Assembly: GCA_017509685.1 (NCBI GenBank)
Contig: JAFWPA010000050.1
Span: 1-43,774, forward strand
Length of the DNA stretch: 43,774 nt
Reading direction: 5' to 3'
DNA from: Bacteroidales bacterium
GTDB taxonomy: Bacteria > Bacteroidota > Bacteroidia > Bacteroidales > UBA932
In this document: positions 1 to 10,200 of the stretch, piece by piece
Numbering within the stretch: position 1 is the first letter of the stretch
How the letters are laid out: every line of letters starts with the position of its first letter
The notes under the pieces: model-generated
Databases searched by the model: none
Seen by the model: only the letters and a program-made list of their open reading frames with translations
What the model was told of the DNA's origin: nothing
Program-made: the position numbers and the translations under genes

Positions 1-605
1 AACCATTCGTTGGACTCGATGTCCTGGTGGTTGGTGGGTTCGTCCAGCAGCAGGACGTCGGGGCCCGCCAGCAGGATCTTAGCCAGTTCGATGCGCATGT
101 TCCAGCCCTGGCTGAAGGTTTCGGTGAGGCGGTCCAGTTCGTCGGCCTTGAATCCCAGGCCGAAAAGGACCTTCTGCGCCTGGGCCTTCGGGGACAGTCC
201 CGTTTCCAAAGCGAGACGGTCGTTCAGCTGATTCATCCGTTCAATTAAGGCTGCGTATTCCTTTGACTCATAGTCTGTACGCTCGCTTAATGTAACAGCG
301 ATATCGGCCAGTTCGGCCTCCATGTCGTGCAGATAATCGAACACGGTGAGCACCTCTTCCATCACGCTGCGTCCCCGGTGGTGCTCCATAATCTGGGGCA
401 GGTAGCCGATGCGCACGCCAGCCGGTTTTTCAATGCTTCCGCTGGTAGGCGCCTGCTCTCCCGTGATGAGTTTCATCAAGGTACTCTTCCCCGCCCCGTT
501 CTTCCCCACCAGGCCTATCTTGTCGCCGTCGCTGATATGGAAGTTAATGCAGTCCAGAAGGTTCCAGCTGCCAAAGGATACGGTGACGTTGTTGATGGAG
601 ATCAT
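1..605 (-). CDS. ABC-F family ATPase, N-terminal part (cut by window edge)
   Basis: About 201 residues of a soluble ABC-F protein are present; the gene runs off the left edge. Read from the ATG at 605, the Walker A motif is GKNGAGKST near residue 36. A degenerate signature (FSQGWNMR) and a Walker B followed by DEPTNHQDIES come late in this part. The DEPTNHxD signature separates ABC-F proteins from transporter ATPases. ABC-F proteins act on the ribosome in translation control or antibiotic protection; which subtype this is cannot be told without the linker and second domain. Its ATG overlaps the tatC stop as ATGA, so it is the last visible gene of the valS-tat operon. Confidence 0.9.
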   Translation of the reverse strand, partial: MISINNVTVSFGSWNLLDCINFHISDGDKIGLVGKNGAGKSTLMKLITGEQAPTSGSIEKPAGVRIGYLPQIMEHHRGRSVMEEVLTVFDYLHDMEAELADIAVTLSERTDYESKEYAALIERMNQLNDRLALETGLSPKAQAQKVLFGLGFKADELDRLTETFSQGWNMRIELAKILLAGPDVLLLDEPTNHQDIESNEW

Positions 606-1354
606 ACGGCTTCCTCCTCCTTTTTACACAGCACGATAGACAGTTCGTACAGCCCGTACAGCGGGATGGCCAGCACAAACATGGAAAAGGGGTCGCTGGG
701 GGTGATGAGGGCCGCCAGCACCAGCACCGCAACAACGGCGTAGCGCCGGCCCTTGCGCAGCACTCCCCGGTTCACGATTCCCAGGCTGGAAAGCACCAGG
801 ATCACGGCCGGGAACTCGAACAGCAGGCCGATGAGGAACACCATGGAGGTGAAAAGGCTCATATAGGAGCTCAGGGAGATGGTGTTCACAATGGCGTCAC
901 TCACAGAGAAGTTCACAAAGAACATCAGGCACACCGGCAGTACCACGAAATAGCCCGTGGCTACGCCCATGTAAAACAGCCCGGAAGACAGCAGGAAGCC
1001 CTTCCGGACGGCTTTTTTCTCCTGCGGGTAAAGAGCCGGGGAAACGAACTTCCATATTTCCCATATAATATAGGGAAAAGCCAGCACCAGGCCGCACAAA
1101 AGGGATACCTTCATATAAGTGAAGAACTGGGCGCTCAGCTCAATGTTAATCAGGCTCATGGAGAAATCCACGCCCGGTAACCGGTACAGCGGAAAATCGG
1201 GCTGTGTGGGCCAGAGAACGGCCTTGAAGAGGTTTTTAGGGATGGCCAGGAAGATGACGGACAGGAGCGCAACGGAGAGCACCGAACGGAACAGGGTCCC
1301 CCTCAGTGCTTCCAGATGATCCCAGAAGGACATTTCACTGTCCTTCGCCGTCAT
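602..1354 (-). CDS. tatC: Twin-arginine translocase subunit TatC
   Basis: A 250-residue polytopic inner-membrane protein, the usual TatC length. The N-terminus has the family pattern [11 protein letters not shown], followed by six hydrophobic segments; the conserved [16 protein letters not shown] stretch lies in the middle. TatC recognises the twin-arginine signal peptide and, with TatA, exports folded proteins. The start overlaps the end of tatA by 20 bases and the stop overlaps the ABC-F start, so translation is probably coupled. No TatB gene is seen, as in many Bacteroidota that use a two-part TatA/TatC system. Confidence 0.95.
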   Translation of the reverse strand: MTAKDSEMSFWDHLEALRGTLFRSVLSVALLSVIFLAIPKNLFKAVLWPTQPDFPLYRLPGVDFSMSLINIELSAQFFTYMKVSLLCGLVLAFPYIIWEIWKFVSPALYPQEKKAVRKGFLLSSGLFYMGVATGYFVVLPVCLMFFVNFSVSDAIVNTISLSSYMSLFTSMVFLIGLLFEFPAVILVLSSLGIVNRGVLRKGRRYAVVAVLVLAALITPSDPFSMFVLAIPLYGLYELSIVLCKKEEEAV

Positions 1355-1529
1355 CCTCTTTGATTTCCTTCTCCACTTCGTTCATTCCCTGCTTGAAGCT
1401 CTTGACGCCTTTACCAAGGCCCTTCATGAGCTCGGGAATCTTTTTGCCGCCGAAAAGGAGGAGCACCACGGCTACGATGAGTACGATTTCCCAGGTTCCA
1501 AAAACAAGGAGAGGTAAAACGGTAAGCAT
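1335..1529 (-). CDS. tatA: Twin-arginine translocase subunit TatA/E
   Basis: A 64-residue protein with one N-terminal membrane helix (about residues 5-25). It is followed by the [16 protein letters not shown] hinge and amphipathic helix typical of TatA, then a short acidic tail. It would oligomerise to form the translocation site with TatC. It lies one base after the thioesterase stop and overlaps tatC, so the tat genes sit inside the valS operon. TatA and TatE cannot be separated by sequence here. Confidence 0.94.
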   Translation of the reverse strand: MLTVLPLLVFGTWEIVLIVAVVLLLFGGKKIPELMKGLGKGVKSFKQGMNEVEKEIKEDDGEGQ

Positions 1530-1530
1530 A

Positions 1531-1947
1531 TTATCGGTCGTTTAAATGTTCTTCAAAAAGGGCAACCATGGGCTCCGGGCAACGTGTGGGCCGGAAAGTG
1601 GTCTTGTTGATGAAGCCCAGCGTCACCACGCCGTCGGCGCACAAAACGCCGTCCTGGTTGTACACGGCCTGCTTTACGGGCAGTTTGGCCATGGGCACTT
1701 TGTCCACCGTGGCCACGGCCGTGAGGACGTCTCCCATATGGGCCGGATGATGGTAGTGGCATTCCACGCTCACGATGGGGATCTGCACGCCCAGCTCCTG
1801 TTCGCAGCGCTGGATGGGGAAACCCAACTGCACCAGCATTTCGTCCCGCGCTATCTCAAAATAGCGGATGTAGTTGGAATGGTGCACGATACCCATCTGG
1901 TCGGTCTCGTAGTACCGTACGGGGAACGATGTCTTGAACGTGGCCAT
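1531..1947 (-). CDS. Acyl-CoA thioesterase, 4HBT/YbgC-FadM family
   Basis: A 138-residue hot-dog-fold protein. The N-terminal pattern [21 protein letters not shown] contains the catalytic Asp of the 4-hydroxybenzoyl-CoA thioesterase family (D in ETDQMG) and the usual HHSNY segment. It should hydrolyse short or medium acyl-CoA thioesters in the cytoplasm; the actual substrate is unknown. Three bases separate it from valS and one base from tatA. YbgC homologues often sit beside envelope genes, which fits the tat context, but a functional link is inference. Confidence 0.88.
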   Translation of the reverse strand: MATFKTSFPVRYYETDQMGIVHHSNYIRYFEIARDEMLVQLGFPIQRCEQELGVQIPIVSVECHYHHPAHMGDVLTAVATVDKVPMAKLPVKQAVYNQDGVLCADGVVTLGFINKTTFRPTRCPEPMVALFEEHLNDR

Positions 1948-1950
1948 AAC

Positions 1951-4593
1951 CTATTTCTTCAGCTGCGCAATCTTGGCCTCCAGGGTCTCTATCTTGGAGA
2001 GGGCGTCGGCCTCTTTCTTGCGCTCGTTCTCAATCACCTGCGCCGGAGCGTGGGCGGTGAATTTCTCGTTGGAAAGCTTGGCGCGTACGCCCTGCAGGAA
2101 GCCTTTGAAGCGTTCCAGTTCCTTGGTGGCCTTCTCCAGTTCCTCCTGCACGTTCACCAGGCCTTCCAGCTTCACGAACATTTCCGTGGTGCGTACCAGG
2201 AAGCCAACGCCCTGGGCGTCGTCCAGCCCGTCCACCAGTTCCACCGTCACGCCGGCCATCTTTTCGATGAGCGGGATGCAGGGGAAGGCGGCGGCCTTGA
2301 CCTTGAGGTTCAGTTGCTCCTTGGGGCCGATATTGCGCTGCGCGCGCACGCCGCGAACGCCGTTCACGGCCTCGGCGGCCAGGGCGAAGTTCTCCAGCAC
2401 GGCGGGATCGAAAGCTTCGGCCTTGGGCGTGGGAGCATACATGATGGTCTCCCCTTCCTTCCTTTCGGCGATGTCCTGCCACAGTTCCTCCGTGATGAAG
2501 GGCATCACCGGATGGATGAGCTTCAGGAGGGACTCGAAGAAGGCCAGCGTTGCCTTTTGTGTGGCGGGGTCCACGGGCTGGCCGTAGGCGGGTTTGATAG
2601 CCTCCAGGTACCAGCTGCAGTAGTCGTCCCAGAACAGCTTGTAAATGGCCATCAGGGCGTCGGAGATGCGGAATTTACTATAGTGGTCTTCCACCTGGGC
2701 GATGGTCTCGCTCAGTTTGGCGGCGAACCACTCGATGGCCAGCTTGGCGGCGGGCGTCTGGGGGATATCGGCCACCTGGAAACCCTTCACCAGGCGGTAG
2801 CTGTTCCATATCTTGTTGCAGAAGGCGGCGCCTTGCTTAATCTGGGCTTCGTCGTAGAAGATATCGTTGCCGGCGCTGGAGCACAGGAGCATGCCGATGC
2901 GCACGGCGTCGGCGCCATACGTGTCAATCAGGTCCAGCGGGTTCGGGGAATTGCCCAGCGTCTTGGACATCTTGCGGCCAATCTTGTCGCGCACGATGCC
3001 CGTGAAATACACGTTGGAGAAGGGCTCCTTGCCCATGAACTCCTCGCCGGCCATGATCATGCGGGCCACCCAGAAGAAAATGATGTCCGGTCCCGTGACA
3101 AGGTCGTTGGTGGGATAGTAGTAGGCCAGGTCCTTGTTGGGCTGGTGCTCGGGATGACCTGGCTTCTCTGGATCGAATACGGAAATTGGCCACAGCCAGC
3201 TGCTGAACCAGGTGTCCAGCACGTCCTCGTCCTGCTTCAGGTCTTCGGCCTTGATGGCGGGATTGATGGCCTGGGCGGCCTTCAGCGCCGCTTCGGGCGT
3301 AGCTTCCACCACGAAGGAGCCGTCCGGCAGGTAATAGGCCGGGATGCGCTGGCCCCACCACAGCTGACGGGAGATGCACCAGTCGCGGGCGTTCTCCATC
3401 CAGTGGCGGTAGGTGTTCACGTATTTCTCCGGAATGAAGTTGGTGCGGCCGCTGAGAACCGTCTCCAGGGCCGTGGCGGCCAGGCTTTCCATCTTCAGGA
3501 ACCACTGGGCGCTCAGTTTGGGCTCGATGACGGCGTCGGTGCGCTCGCTGTAACCCACGGGGCTGGTATAGTCCTCCACCTTCACCAGATTGCCGGCTTC
3601 CTCCAGCATCTTCACAATCTTCTTGCGGGCCACGAAACGGTCCTCGCCCACCAGGATCTGGGCTTTCTCGTTCAGTTTACCGTGGTCGTCGATGATTTCC
3701 AGCACGGGCAGGTTGTGCCGCAGGCCGATTTCATAGTCGTGGACGTCATGGGCGGGGGTCACCTTGAGGCAGCCCGTACCGAAGTCCATCTCCACGTAGT
3801 CGTCTTCGATCACGGGGATTTCCCGGTTGATGAGCGGGATGAGCACCTTCTTGCCCTTGAGCCAGAAGTGGCGCTCGTCCTTGGGGTTTACGCAGATGGC
3901 TGCATCGGCCATGATGGTCTCCGGACGCGTGGTGGCAATGACCAGGAACTTGTCCGTGGGGTTGCCGTTGCCGTCGGAGATGTAGTAGCGCAGGTGGTAG
4001 AAATGGCTCTGGGTGTCCTTGTGAATCACTTCGTCGTCGCTCACGGCGGTGAGGGCCTCGGGGTCCCAGTTCACCATGCGCACGCCCTTGTAAATCCAGC
4101 CTTTCCTGTAAAAATACACGAAGGTGTTGATCACGGCTTCGCTCAGCGCCGGCTCCATGGTGAAACGGGTGCGGTCCCAGTCACAGGAGCAGCCTAACTT
4201 CTTGAGCTGCTGCAGGATAATGCCACCGTGCTCCTCTTTCCACGCCCAAGCGTGCTTGAGGAATTCCTCGCGGCCGATGTCCTCCTTGCGGATGCCCTGC
4301 TCCCTGAGCTTGGCCACCACCTTGTTTTCCGTGGCGATGGAAGCGTGGTCCGTGCCGGGGACCCAGCAGGCGTTCTTGCCGTCCATGCGGGCCTTGCGGA
4401 TGAGGACGTCGTTCAGGGTATTGTTGAGCACGTGTCCCATGTGCAGGATACCCGTCACGTTGGGCGGCGGGATCACAATGGTATACGGCTGTTTTTCATT
4501 GGGTTCACTGTGGAAGAATTTGTGGGCCAGCCAATAGGCGTACCACTTGTCCTCCACTTCCTTCGCACTATACTTTGCAGCTAATTCTTTCAT
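1951..4593 (-). CDS. valS: Valyl-tRNA synthetase
   Basis: 880 residues, the usual ValRS length. It charges tRNA-Val with valine. The class I signatures are clear: the HIGH box reads HMGH within PNVTGILHMGHVLNN near residue 52, and the KMSKS loop reads KMSKT (in GRKMSKTLGNSPNPLD). An editing domain lies between them, including TTRPETIMAD. A C-terminal anticodon-binding domain and a coiled-coil arm rich in Lys and Glu complete the protein. It is first in the operon with the thioesterase, tatA, tatC and ABC-F genes; its promoter lies just upstream. Confidence 0.98.
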   Translation of the reverse strand: MKELAAKYSAKEVEDKWYAYWLAHKFFHSEPNEKQPYTIVIPPPNVTGILHMGHVLNNTLNDVLIRKARMDGKNACWVPGTDHASIATENKVVAKLREQGIRKEDIGREEFLKHAWAWKEEHGGIILQQLKKLGCSCDWDRTRFTMEPALSEAVINTFVYFYRKGWIYKGVRMVNWDPEALTAVSDDEVIHKDTQSHFYHLRYYISDGNGNPTDKFLVIATTRPETIMADAAICVNPKDERHFWLKGKKVLIPLINREIPVIEDDYVEMDFGTGCLKVTPAHDVHDYEIGLRHNLPVLEIIDDHGKLNEKAQILVGEDRFVARKKIVKMLEEAGNLVKVEDYTSPVGYSERTDAVIEPKLSAQWFLKMESLAATALETVLSGRTNFIPEKYVNTYRHWMENARDWCISRQLWWGQRIPAYYLPDGSFVVEATPEAALKAAQAINPAIKAEDLKQDEDVLDTWFSSWLWPISVFDPEKPGHPEHQPNKDLAYYYPTNDLVTGPDIIFFWVARMIMAGEEFMGKEPFSNVYFTGIVRDKIGRKMSKTLGNSPNPLDLIDTYGADAVRIGMLLCSSAGNDIFYDEAQIKQGAAFCNKIWNSYRLVKGFQVADIPQTPAAKLAIEWFAAKLSETIAQVEDHYSKFRISDALMAIYKLFWDDYCSWYLEAIKPAYGQPVDPATQKATLAFFESLLKLIHPVMPFITEELWQDIAERKEGETIMYAPTPKAEAFDPAVLENFALAAEAVNGVRGVRAQRNIGPKEQLNLKVKAAAFPCIPLIEKMAGVTVELVDGLDDAQGVGFLVRTTEMFVKLEGLVNVQEELEKATKELERFKGFLQGVRAKLSNEKFTAHAPAQVIENERKKEADALSKIETLEAKIAQLKK

Positions 4594-4621
4594 AATTAGG
4601 TCTTATTCCTTTTATAACTCA

Positions 4622-4629
4622 CAAAGTTA
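4622..4629 (-). promoter_or_regulatory. -7 element for the valS operon
   Basis: On the minus strand this reads TAACTTTG, matching the Bacteroidota -7 consensus TAnnTTTG, about 30 bases before the valS ATG. The -33 element is weak. It is back to back with the plus-strand promoter at 4652-4659. Confidence 0.6.
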
Positions 4630-4651
4630 GTCTTTTTTCTGGAAAAATCCC

Positions 4652-4659
4652 TAAATTTG
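4652..4659 (+). promoter_or_regulatory. -7 element for the secreted phosphatase operon
   Basis: TAAATTTG matches TAnnTTTG and lies 20 bases before the ATG at 4680. The valS and phosphatase operons therefore diverge from an 86-base intergenic region. Confidence 0.6.
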
Positions 4660-4679
4660 CATAGCTAACCTGTAGTAAC

Positions 4680-5810
4680 ATGAAACGTTTCGTCCTTTTG
4701 CTGGCTGTGTTTCTAATGTCGGTCTGCGGCTTTGCCCAGGGCATCCAGGCGGGTCCCTGGGTGACGGACGCCTCGGATTCCACGCTTACCATCCTGTGGA
4801 CCAGCGAGGTACCGGGCCTGGCTTACGTAGAGCTGGAGGACGGCCGGGCGGTGTACGACGTCTTTGCCGGCCGCCGCGTTTTCCGCCGCCTGCACAGCAT
4901 TACCCTGAAGGGCCTTCAGCGGGGCCAGACCGTGAAATACCGCGTGTGCGGGGTCAATATCAAGGACGACAGCAATGCGCGGGATCCCAAGTTCGGGGAC
5001 GCCTATCAGGGTTCCTGGCTGCAGACGCACACGCTGGACAGTCAGGCGTCTTCCTGCCGCTTCTCCGTGTTCAACGACACCCATATGAAGGTGCGCAAGT
5101 ACGCCAAGCTGGCGGCGCAGGTGGATGCATCGGCCACGGATTTCCTCTTCCTGAACGGAGACATCGTGTCGGCCGGCAACTATGTGTTGGACACGCTGGT
5201 ACGCTATGCCATCGAGCCCATGGGCGGCCTCTGCGCGCAGGTTCCGCTCTTTTTCGCCCGCGGCAACCACGAAGGACGCGGCAAGGATCCCATGCTGGTG
5301 GCCGATGTCTTCCCGCACGCCTCCCCCGCCCCCTTCTACTATACCTTTCGGCAGGGGCCGGTGGCCTGCATCGTCTTCGACGCCGGGGAAACCAGCGACC
5401 GCCGCAGCCGGGACTATGCAGGAGCGGCCGTCTTCGAGGAATACCTGCAGGAGCAGATTGACTGGGCCGCGAAGGCGCTGAAGGAATCGGCCTTCCAGAG
5501 CGCTCCGGTCAAGATTTGCCTGATTCATGTGCCCATGATCGACCATCCCGACAAGACGGACTACCTGCTGCAACGGTGGCTCAACGTGCATATGGTGCCC
5601 ATGCTCAACGAGGCGGGCGTGGACCTGATGATTGGCGCAGACCTGCACGAATTCATGTACTGCGAGGCCGGGACCATGGGAAACGACTTCCCTATCCTGG
5701 TGAACGATAACGTCCGCCGACTGGAATTCGAGTGCGGTCCGGACCTCCGGATGCACGTGAAAACCTTCGACGACGAAGGCAAACTGGAATTTGAAAAATG
5801 GTTTAAGTAA
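4680..5810 (+). CDS. Secreted calcineurin-like metallophosphatase
   Basis: 376 residues. A signal peptide (about residues 1-20, ending near GFAQ) is followed by a beta-rich, FN3/purple-acid-phosphatase-like N-terminal domain (GPWVTDASDSTLTILWTS). The metallophosphoesterase core follows, with metal-binding motifs in order: DTH (FNDTHMK), GDIVS, GNHE, a His in CLIHVPM, and GADLHE in place of the common GHxH. It should hydrolyse a phosphoester in the periplasm or outside the cell; the substrate is not predictable. The stop overlaps the start of the next gene as TAATG, so the two are translationally coupled. Confidence 0.85.
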   Translation: MKRFVLLLAVFLMSVCGFAQGIQAGPWVTDASDSTLTILWTSEVPGLAYVELEDGRAVYDVFAGRRVFRRLHSITLKGLQRGQTVKYRVCGVNIKDDSNARDPKFGDAYQGSWLQTHTLDSQASSCRFSVFNDTHMKVRKYAKLAAQVDASATDFLFLNGDIVSAGNYVLDTLVRYAIEPMGGLCAQVPLFFARGNHEGRGKDPMLVADVFPHASPAPFYYTFRQGPVACIVFDAGETSDRRSRDYAGAAVFEEYLQEQIDWAAKALKESAFQSAPVKICLIHVPMIDHPDKTDYLLQRWLNVHMVPMLNEAGVDLMIGADLHEFMYCEAGTMGNDFPILVNDNVRRLEFECGPDLRMHVKTFDDEGKLEFEKWFK

Positions 5811-6475
5811 TGAAACGGATTCTTCTCTTACTGTGTGTCCTGGCCACTCCCCTTCTTATGCAGGCGCAGGGCCCCGGCCGTCCCCACGGCGGCATTCCTG
5901 ATGACGTCTATTACCTGATGCCGTCCTTCGCCGACGGTTATGTCTATTTCCGCGGGCAGATGCCGGCGCAGGGCAAACTGAACATCTGCGCCCTGGACCA
6001 TTCCCTGCGGTTCATCGCCGAAGACGGCCAGGAACTGGAAGCCTCCAACCCCGAAAGCGTGGTCAAGGTGATGATTGACACGGTTTTCTTCCTGCACTGC
6101 CAGGATCTGTTCTACCGGATGTATCCCGTATCGGCCGATATGGGCGTGGCGCTGGAGCGGAAGGTGCACATCATCCGCGGCGCCAAGGAAGGGGCCTACG
6201 GTGCCAGTACCCAGACGTCCTCCATCCGGGAGTACAGCACGTATATCTCCGAGGGTTATTCCTATGATCTGAAAGACGGCAAGGACGTTCCCTTTGAGGT
6301 GAACGAGAACGTATGCATCTATAAGGGAGACACCGTGTTCCCTTTCAACAAGAGGAACCTCCGCAAGCTGTTCCCGGCCAAGAAGGCCGAGATTGACGCC
6401 TGGTTCAAGGCCGGCCACTCCCTCCCCAGGAATGTGGAGGACGCCCGGGAAGTGCTCCGTTATTTCAACCAGTAG
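5810..6475 (+). CDS. Secreted protein of unknown function
   Basis: 221 residues with a clear signal peptide (MKRILLLLCVLATPLLMQAQ). I do not recognise a domain. The mature part is mixed alpha/beta with a run VVKVMIDTVFFLHCQDLFYRM and a Lys/Arg-rich stretch near KRNLRKLFPAKK. It starts inside the stop of the phosphatase gene and ends three bases before the next gene, so all three are probably one transcript of exported proteins. The similarly placed signal peptides suggest all three work in the periplasm; that is inference. Confidence 0.75.
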   Translation: MKRILLLLCVLATPLLMQAQGPGRPHGGIPDDVYYLMPSFADGYVYFRGQMPAQGKLNICALDHSLRFIAEDGQELEASNPESVVKVMIDTVFFLHCQDLFYRMYPVSADMGVALERKVHIIRGAKEGAYGASTQTSSIREYSTYISEGYSYDLKDGKDVPFEVNENVCIYKGDTVFPFNKRNLRKLFPAKKAEIDAWFKAGHSLPRNVEDAREVLRYFNQ

Positions 6476-6478
6476 ATT

Positions 6479-7150
6479 ATGCGTAAACAGGCCCTTATAC
6501 TTCTGTTTCTGGCTTTAGGGGCATCGGCCCTGGCCCAGCCGCGCCTCACGGTGCGGGAGTTTCTCAAGCTGTCCCCCTCGGACACCACCAGCTACCTGGT
6601 CTCCGGCGTAGTGGAAAAGGTGCGCAGTACCTCCAGCGGCAGTTTCTACCTGAAGGACGCCACCGGAACCCTGCTGGTGTACGGCCTGGCCGATCCCGCC
6701 CACCCCGGCCGCAACTTCAGCCAGATGGATATCGTGAAGGGCGACACCCTCACGGTCCTGGGCCGCTTCACCATCTATGGCGGCAACACGCTGGAAATGA
6801 AGGACGGACGCCTCATCTCCAACCACCACGGCCCGGAGCACAATATGTCTTTCTATGACCGTCTGGACCGCCGCCCCGTATTCCAGGGTAAAGAAGGCCA
6901 CGAAGGCCTGGAAGCCTTTAAACAATGGGTCCAGTCTCACCTGAAGCCCCAGGGTGCCCACGGCACCGTCACCGTTCGCTTCGTTGTTGGCCGCAACGGC
7001 GGTGTCCAGGAAGTCCAGGTCACCCGTAAAGCCGTTCCCGCCCTCGATTTAGAAGCCGAACGCGTGGTGAAGAGCTCCCCCAAATGGAAACCCGCCCTCT
7101 CTGACGGCCAACCCGTTAGGATGCCCTATACTATTGAGGTGAAGTTCTAG
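6479..7150 (+). CDS. Secreted OB-fold protein with TonB C-terminal domain
   Basis: 223 residues with a signal peptide to about residue 19 (ALAQ). Residues 25-115 look like an OB-fold nucleic-acid/ligand domain (YLVSGVVEKVRSTSSGSFYLKD, then DTLTVLGRFTIYGGN). Residues 140-223 match the TonB C-terminal fold seen in energy transducers: VTVRFVVGRNGGVQEVQV, then ALDLEAERVVKSSPKWKPA and a final beta strand. Unlike true TonB it has no inner-membrane anchor or proline-rich spanner, so it cannot transduce ExbBD energy by itself. A periplasmic adaptor role is possible. Last gene of the three-gene operon. Confidence 0.75.
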   Translation: MRKQALILLFLALGASALAQPRLTVREFLKLSPSDTTSYLVSGVVEKVRSTSSGSFYLKDATGTLLVYGLADPAHPGRNFSQMDIVKGDTLTVLGRFTIYGGNTLEMKDGRLISNHHGPEHNMSFYDRLDRRPVFQGKEGHEGLEAFKQWVQSHLKPQGAHGTVTVRFVVGRNGGVQEVQVTRKAVPALDLEAERVVKSSPKWKPALSDGQPVRMPYTIEVKF

Positions 7151-7162
7151 TTTTGCTTCCAG

Positions 7163-7180
7163 GCCCCGAGGGGCGTTTCT
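7163..7180 (+). terminator. Rho-independent terminator after the phosphatase operon
   Basis: GCCCC at 7163-7167 pairs with GGGGC at 7170-7174, followed by the T-rich run GTTTCTTTAT. It lies 12 bases after the stop of the third gene. Confidence 0.55.
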
Positions 7181-7286
7181 TTATAAATCGCTGATTATCA
7201 ATACTATAAGAAATTTTCTTTATCCCCGTGGGGATAAAGAAAAAAACTTAAAGTGTTATAAACCAGGCTGTTACGCCGGAATGCCC

Positions 7287-10200
7287 CTAGTAGCTCTTGA
7301 ACGCGTTCCAGTCTGCATTAGCTTCTGCGCTGGTTTGGAGGCTGGATGACAGGTTGGAGAAAAAGTCAAAGCCAGTCCATTCTTCAATTTGGTCTACGGT
7401 GGTAACAAACGGGAGGTAGTTGGTGCCGCCGGTGTCATAGTTGTCCCGGTGCTCCAGCCAGAAGCCCACGGTGGAGGCGCTGGAGACGGTCTTGCCGCTC
7501 CACTTCACCTTGAGCAGTACCTTCCAGTAGTAATTGGGAACGGGCAGGACCTTACCGTCGCGTGTGCTGGTAATGGTCTGGATGGTTTCGTTACCGCCCT
7601 TCTTGCGGAAAGCGGCGCCAGTGACCACATACACTGTGTCGGCGTTGTCCTTGATGACACTTCGTACAGCCTCTTCCAGATTGGCCCATACTCCCCCGTT
7701 GAAGCCGTGCTGCAACTGCGGCGTCATGTTGGTGGAATAGTAGGTCTGGGCCATCATTTCGTCTACGCCGTTGCGGTCTGCGTTTGGTAACTGATGACCG
7801 CGGGCATAATGCTGGTTGTTATATTTGGCCGATGGCACGTTTACGCCATATCCCTTGAAAACGGCTGTCTGCTTGGCCTGGGGAACGATGGGGTCGTAGT
7901 CCCAGTCTTCCTCACGGCCGGCTCCCAGATGGTCCCGGCACAGCGGATAGGCCACCCAGTAGGAGGCAAATACCTCCGGGTCATAAAGGAAAGAATAATT
8001 GCGCGCCTTGTCACCGTGCATGGTGGCGTAGTGCGTGATGGCGTACAGGTCGGCCAGGGCTGATTCCGTGGTACCGGCCATGGCTGCAGTGGTGTAGGAA
8101 GGCATTTCAAGCCATCCGCCGGGCTCGAAGCTGGCCTTGGCAAGGGTGGTGAAGGACATGATTTCTCCGTAATGCTCTACATAGGTCTGGGAAACGGAAT
8201 CGAATTCCAGGACATAGGCCTTATAATAGTAAGTAGTAAGTTCGGACAGGGAGCCCAGTTTGCAAGTGAAGTTCCCGGAGGTATTGTTGGAACCGTCGGT
8301 GGTGACCACCTGATCAGGATGGGCCAAGGCCTGCAGGTCGGATTGTTTGGTATCCCAGTAGAAGCCGGCCTCGTAGATACCGTCGGTAGCGCCGGAGTAG
8401 GAACCGTTGAGCGTGGCCTCGGTGGCCTTTACGTCATCGTGGCCCAGCGTAATGACCGAAGCCACAGGAAGAGCGGCATTAGCCCATTCCACGCGGATTT
8501 CTGCCACATAAACGGCTCCGCCGCTGGAGCGGACGGCAAAATGCGTATAATTGTCGGCCAGTATAATCTTCTGTTTTACTACCGTGGAACCATTGCCGCT
8601 CACAGAACCAATTTTGGTTCCTTGATTGTTCCAAAGGTCGTCGACGGAGGCATAGGCTGCATTCTTGGCATACACGTCCACGGTATTGGTGGTATTGGCG
8701 GTAAGGGTGACGGTGATGCTCCTGAGGTAGCCTCCGGAAGTGGTGGTATACAGGCCGTAATGGCTACCGGTATTCATCTGGATGGCGTTGCTGCCTTTGG
8801 CGGTTTTACCCGCATATACGGCCGTATTCACCTTTTTGTCTGACCATGCCGTGTAAGAAGTGGTGGTGACCCCAGTCAAGGCTACGTCAATCACATCCAC
8901 GGTGAGTCCGGCAGGCTGTGCGCCGGTAGTCAGCGGCGCCGCGTTAACGGCCGAAGAATTCTTGCTGAAGTACTCATCGGCGATGGCCGTGATGGTGAAA
9001 GTGTAGGGTTTGTCATACTCCAGACCGTCCAGATCCTGCTGCATCTTAGCGGTTTCATCGGCCTCTACAAGCACGCTGGAAGTGCTTCCTCCTTCCGGCG
9101 TGTAATTTATTTGGTAGTACGCTGCATCCGGAACGGTATTCCACTCCAAGTGCACCAGGTTGTTTACCCGGGTGTCCAGAGTGCCCGAATAATTAGCGGG
9201 CTCTTCCAGGGCTTCTCGGCTGTCATTTTTGCCAACGACAGCCACTTTCATGATGTAGGCTGCGGCTCCGCTGACTCGTAGATAGGCCTGGGAGACGTCG
9301 GAGGCAGTCAAATCAAAGGTATATATTGTCTGGTCGGCCAAGGTGGTGAGCGAAGCAACGTCTCCCTCCGTTCCATTGGCGGTAGAGGAAAGGAAGAGCG
9401 TTTTACCGGCTGCCATGGCCTGGGAAAGCGTGACGGTGACGCTGGCAATGCCGTTTTTGAACTTGGGCAGCAACAGGTAGGAATCGTTGGTGCCGTTATC
9501 GCAGCGCCGGATGCCGAATCCTCCGCTGTCGTTATTCACTTTACCAGTCCAGGAATCTCCGTATATCTTAAGATAGGGCTCGATGACAGTATAAGTATTG
9601 GTAGTAATCCCCTTCCCGCGCACATCCTGGACCGTGAATTCGGCATAATTACCTTCATAGGTGTTGTCCGTGACAACGGCATCGGCCATATTGACGCCGA
9701 ACTTGGTGAGTTTGCCGTGCTGGAAAGTAAGGCTACGGCCCAGACTGGCCAGGTCTACGGTTTTTGTATAGGTCTTGGCGTCGGTCCTTACGATGACGGT
9801 AAAGTTGTCGGACAGGGTGACTTCGGCAAGGCGGAACCATACCACGATATTGCCGGAATAGGTGGTGGAGGCGGCCGGAGTGAGCTGAATGTTCTTGCTG
9901 AGGCTGGCCCTGAGTTCATCTGTAAGGCCACCTGTGGCTGGATCCAGGTAGTAGGAGCCCACGATGTTGGCCTCGGTGGTGGAGAAACTGATTCTCTCAA
10001 TGCGCTCGGTGGTGGTGGGAGCCTGAATCACCAGGCGGACCGTACCGCCCAGGCGGGCGAAAGCCGGGCTGACGGAAGTGGGACGCTCCGTGGGGAAAGC
10101 CAGGTGCTCGGAAACCAGAACATCGGAATCGATATCGAAGCTGTTGGGAGCAAAGGTCTGGTTGGACGGAATGGTCACCAGGTACTTGTCACCCTTTTTG

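Noticed and set aside
1546-4197. Very long open frame (883 codons) on the plus strand
   Set aside because: It is antisense to valS and the thioesterase gene, both of which have clear family motifs; the long frame follows from their codon bias.
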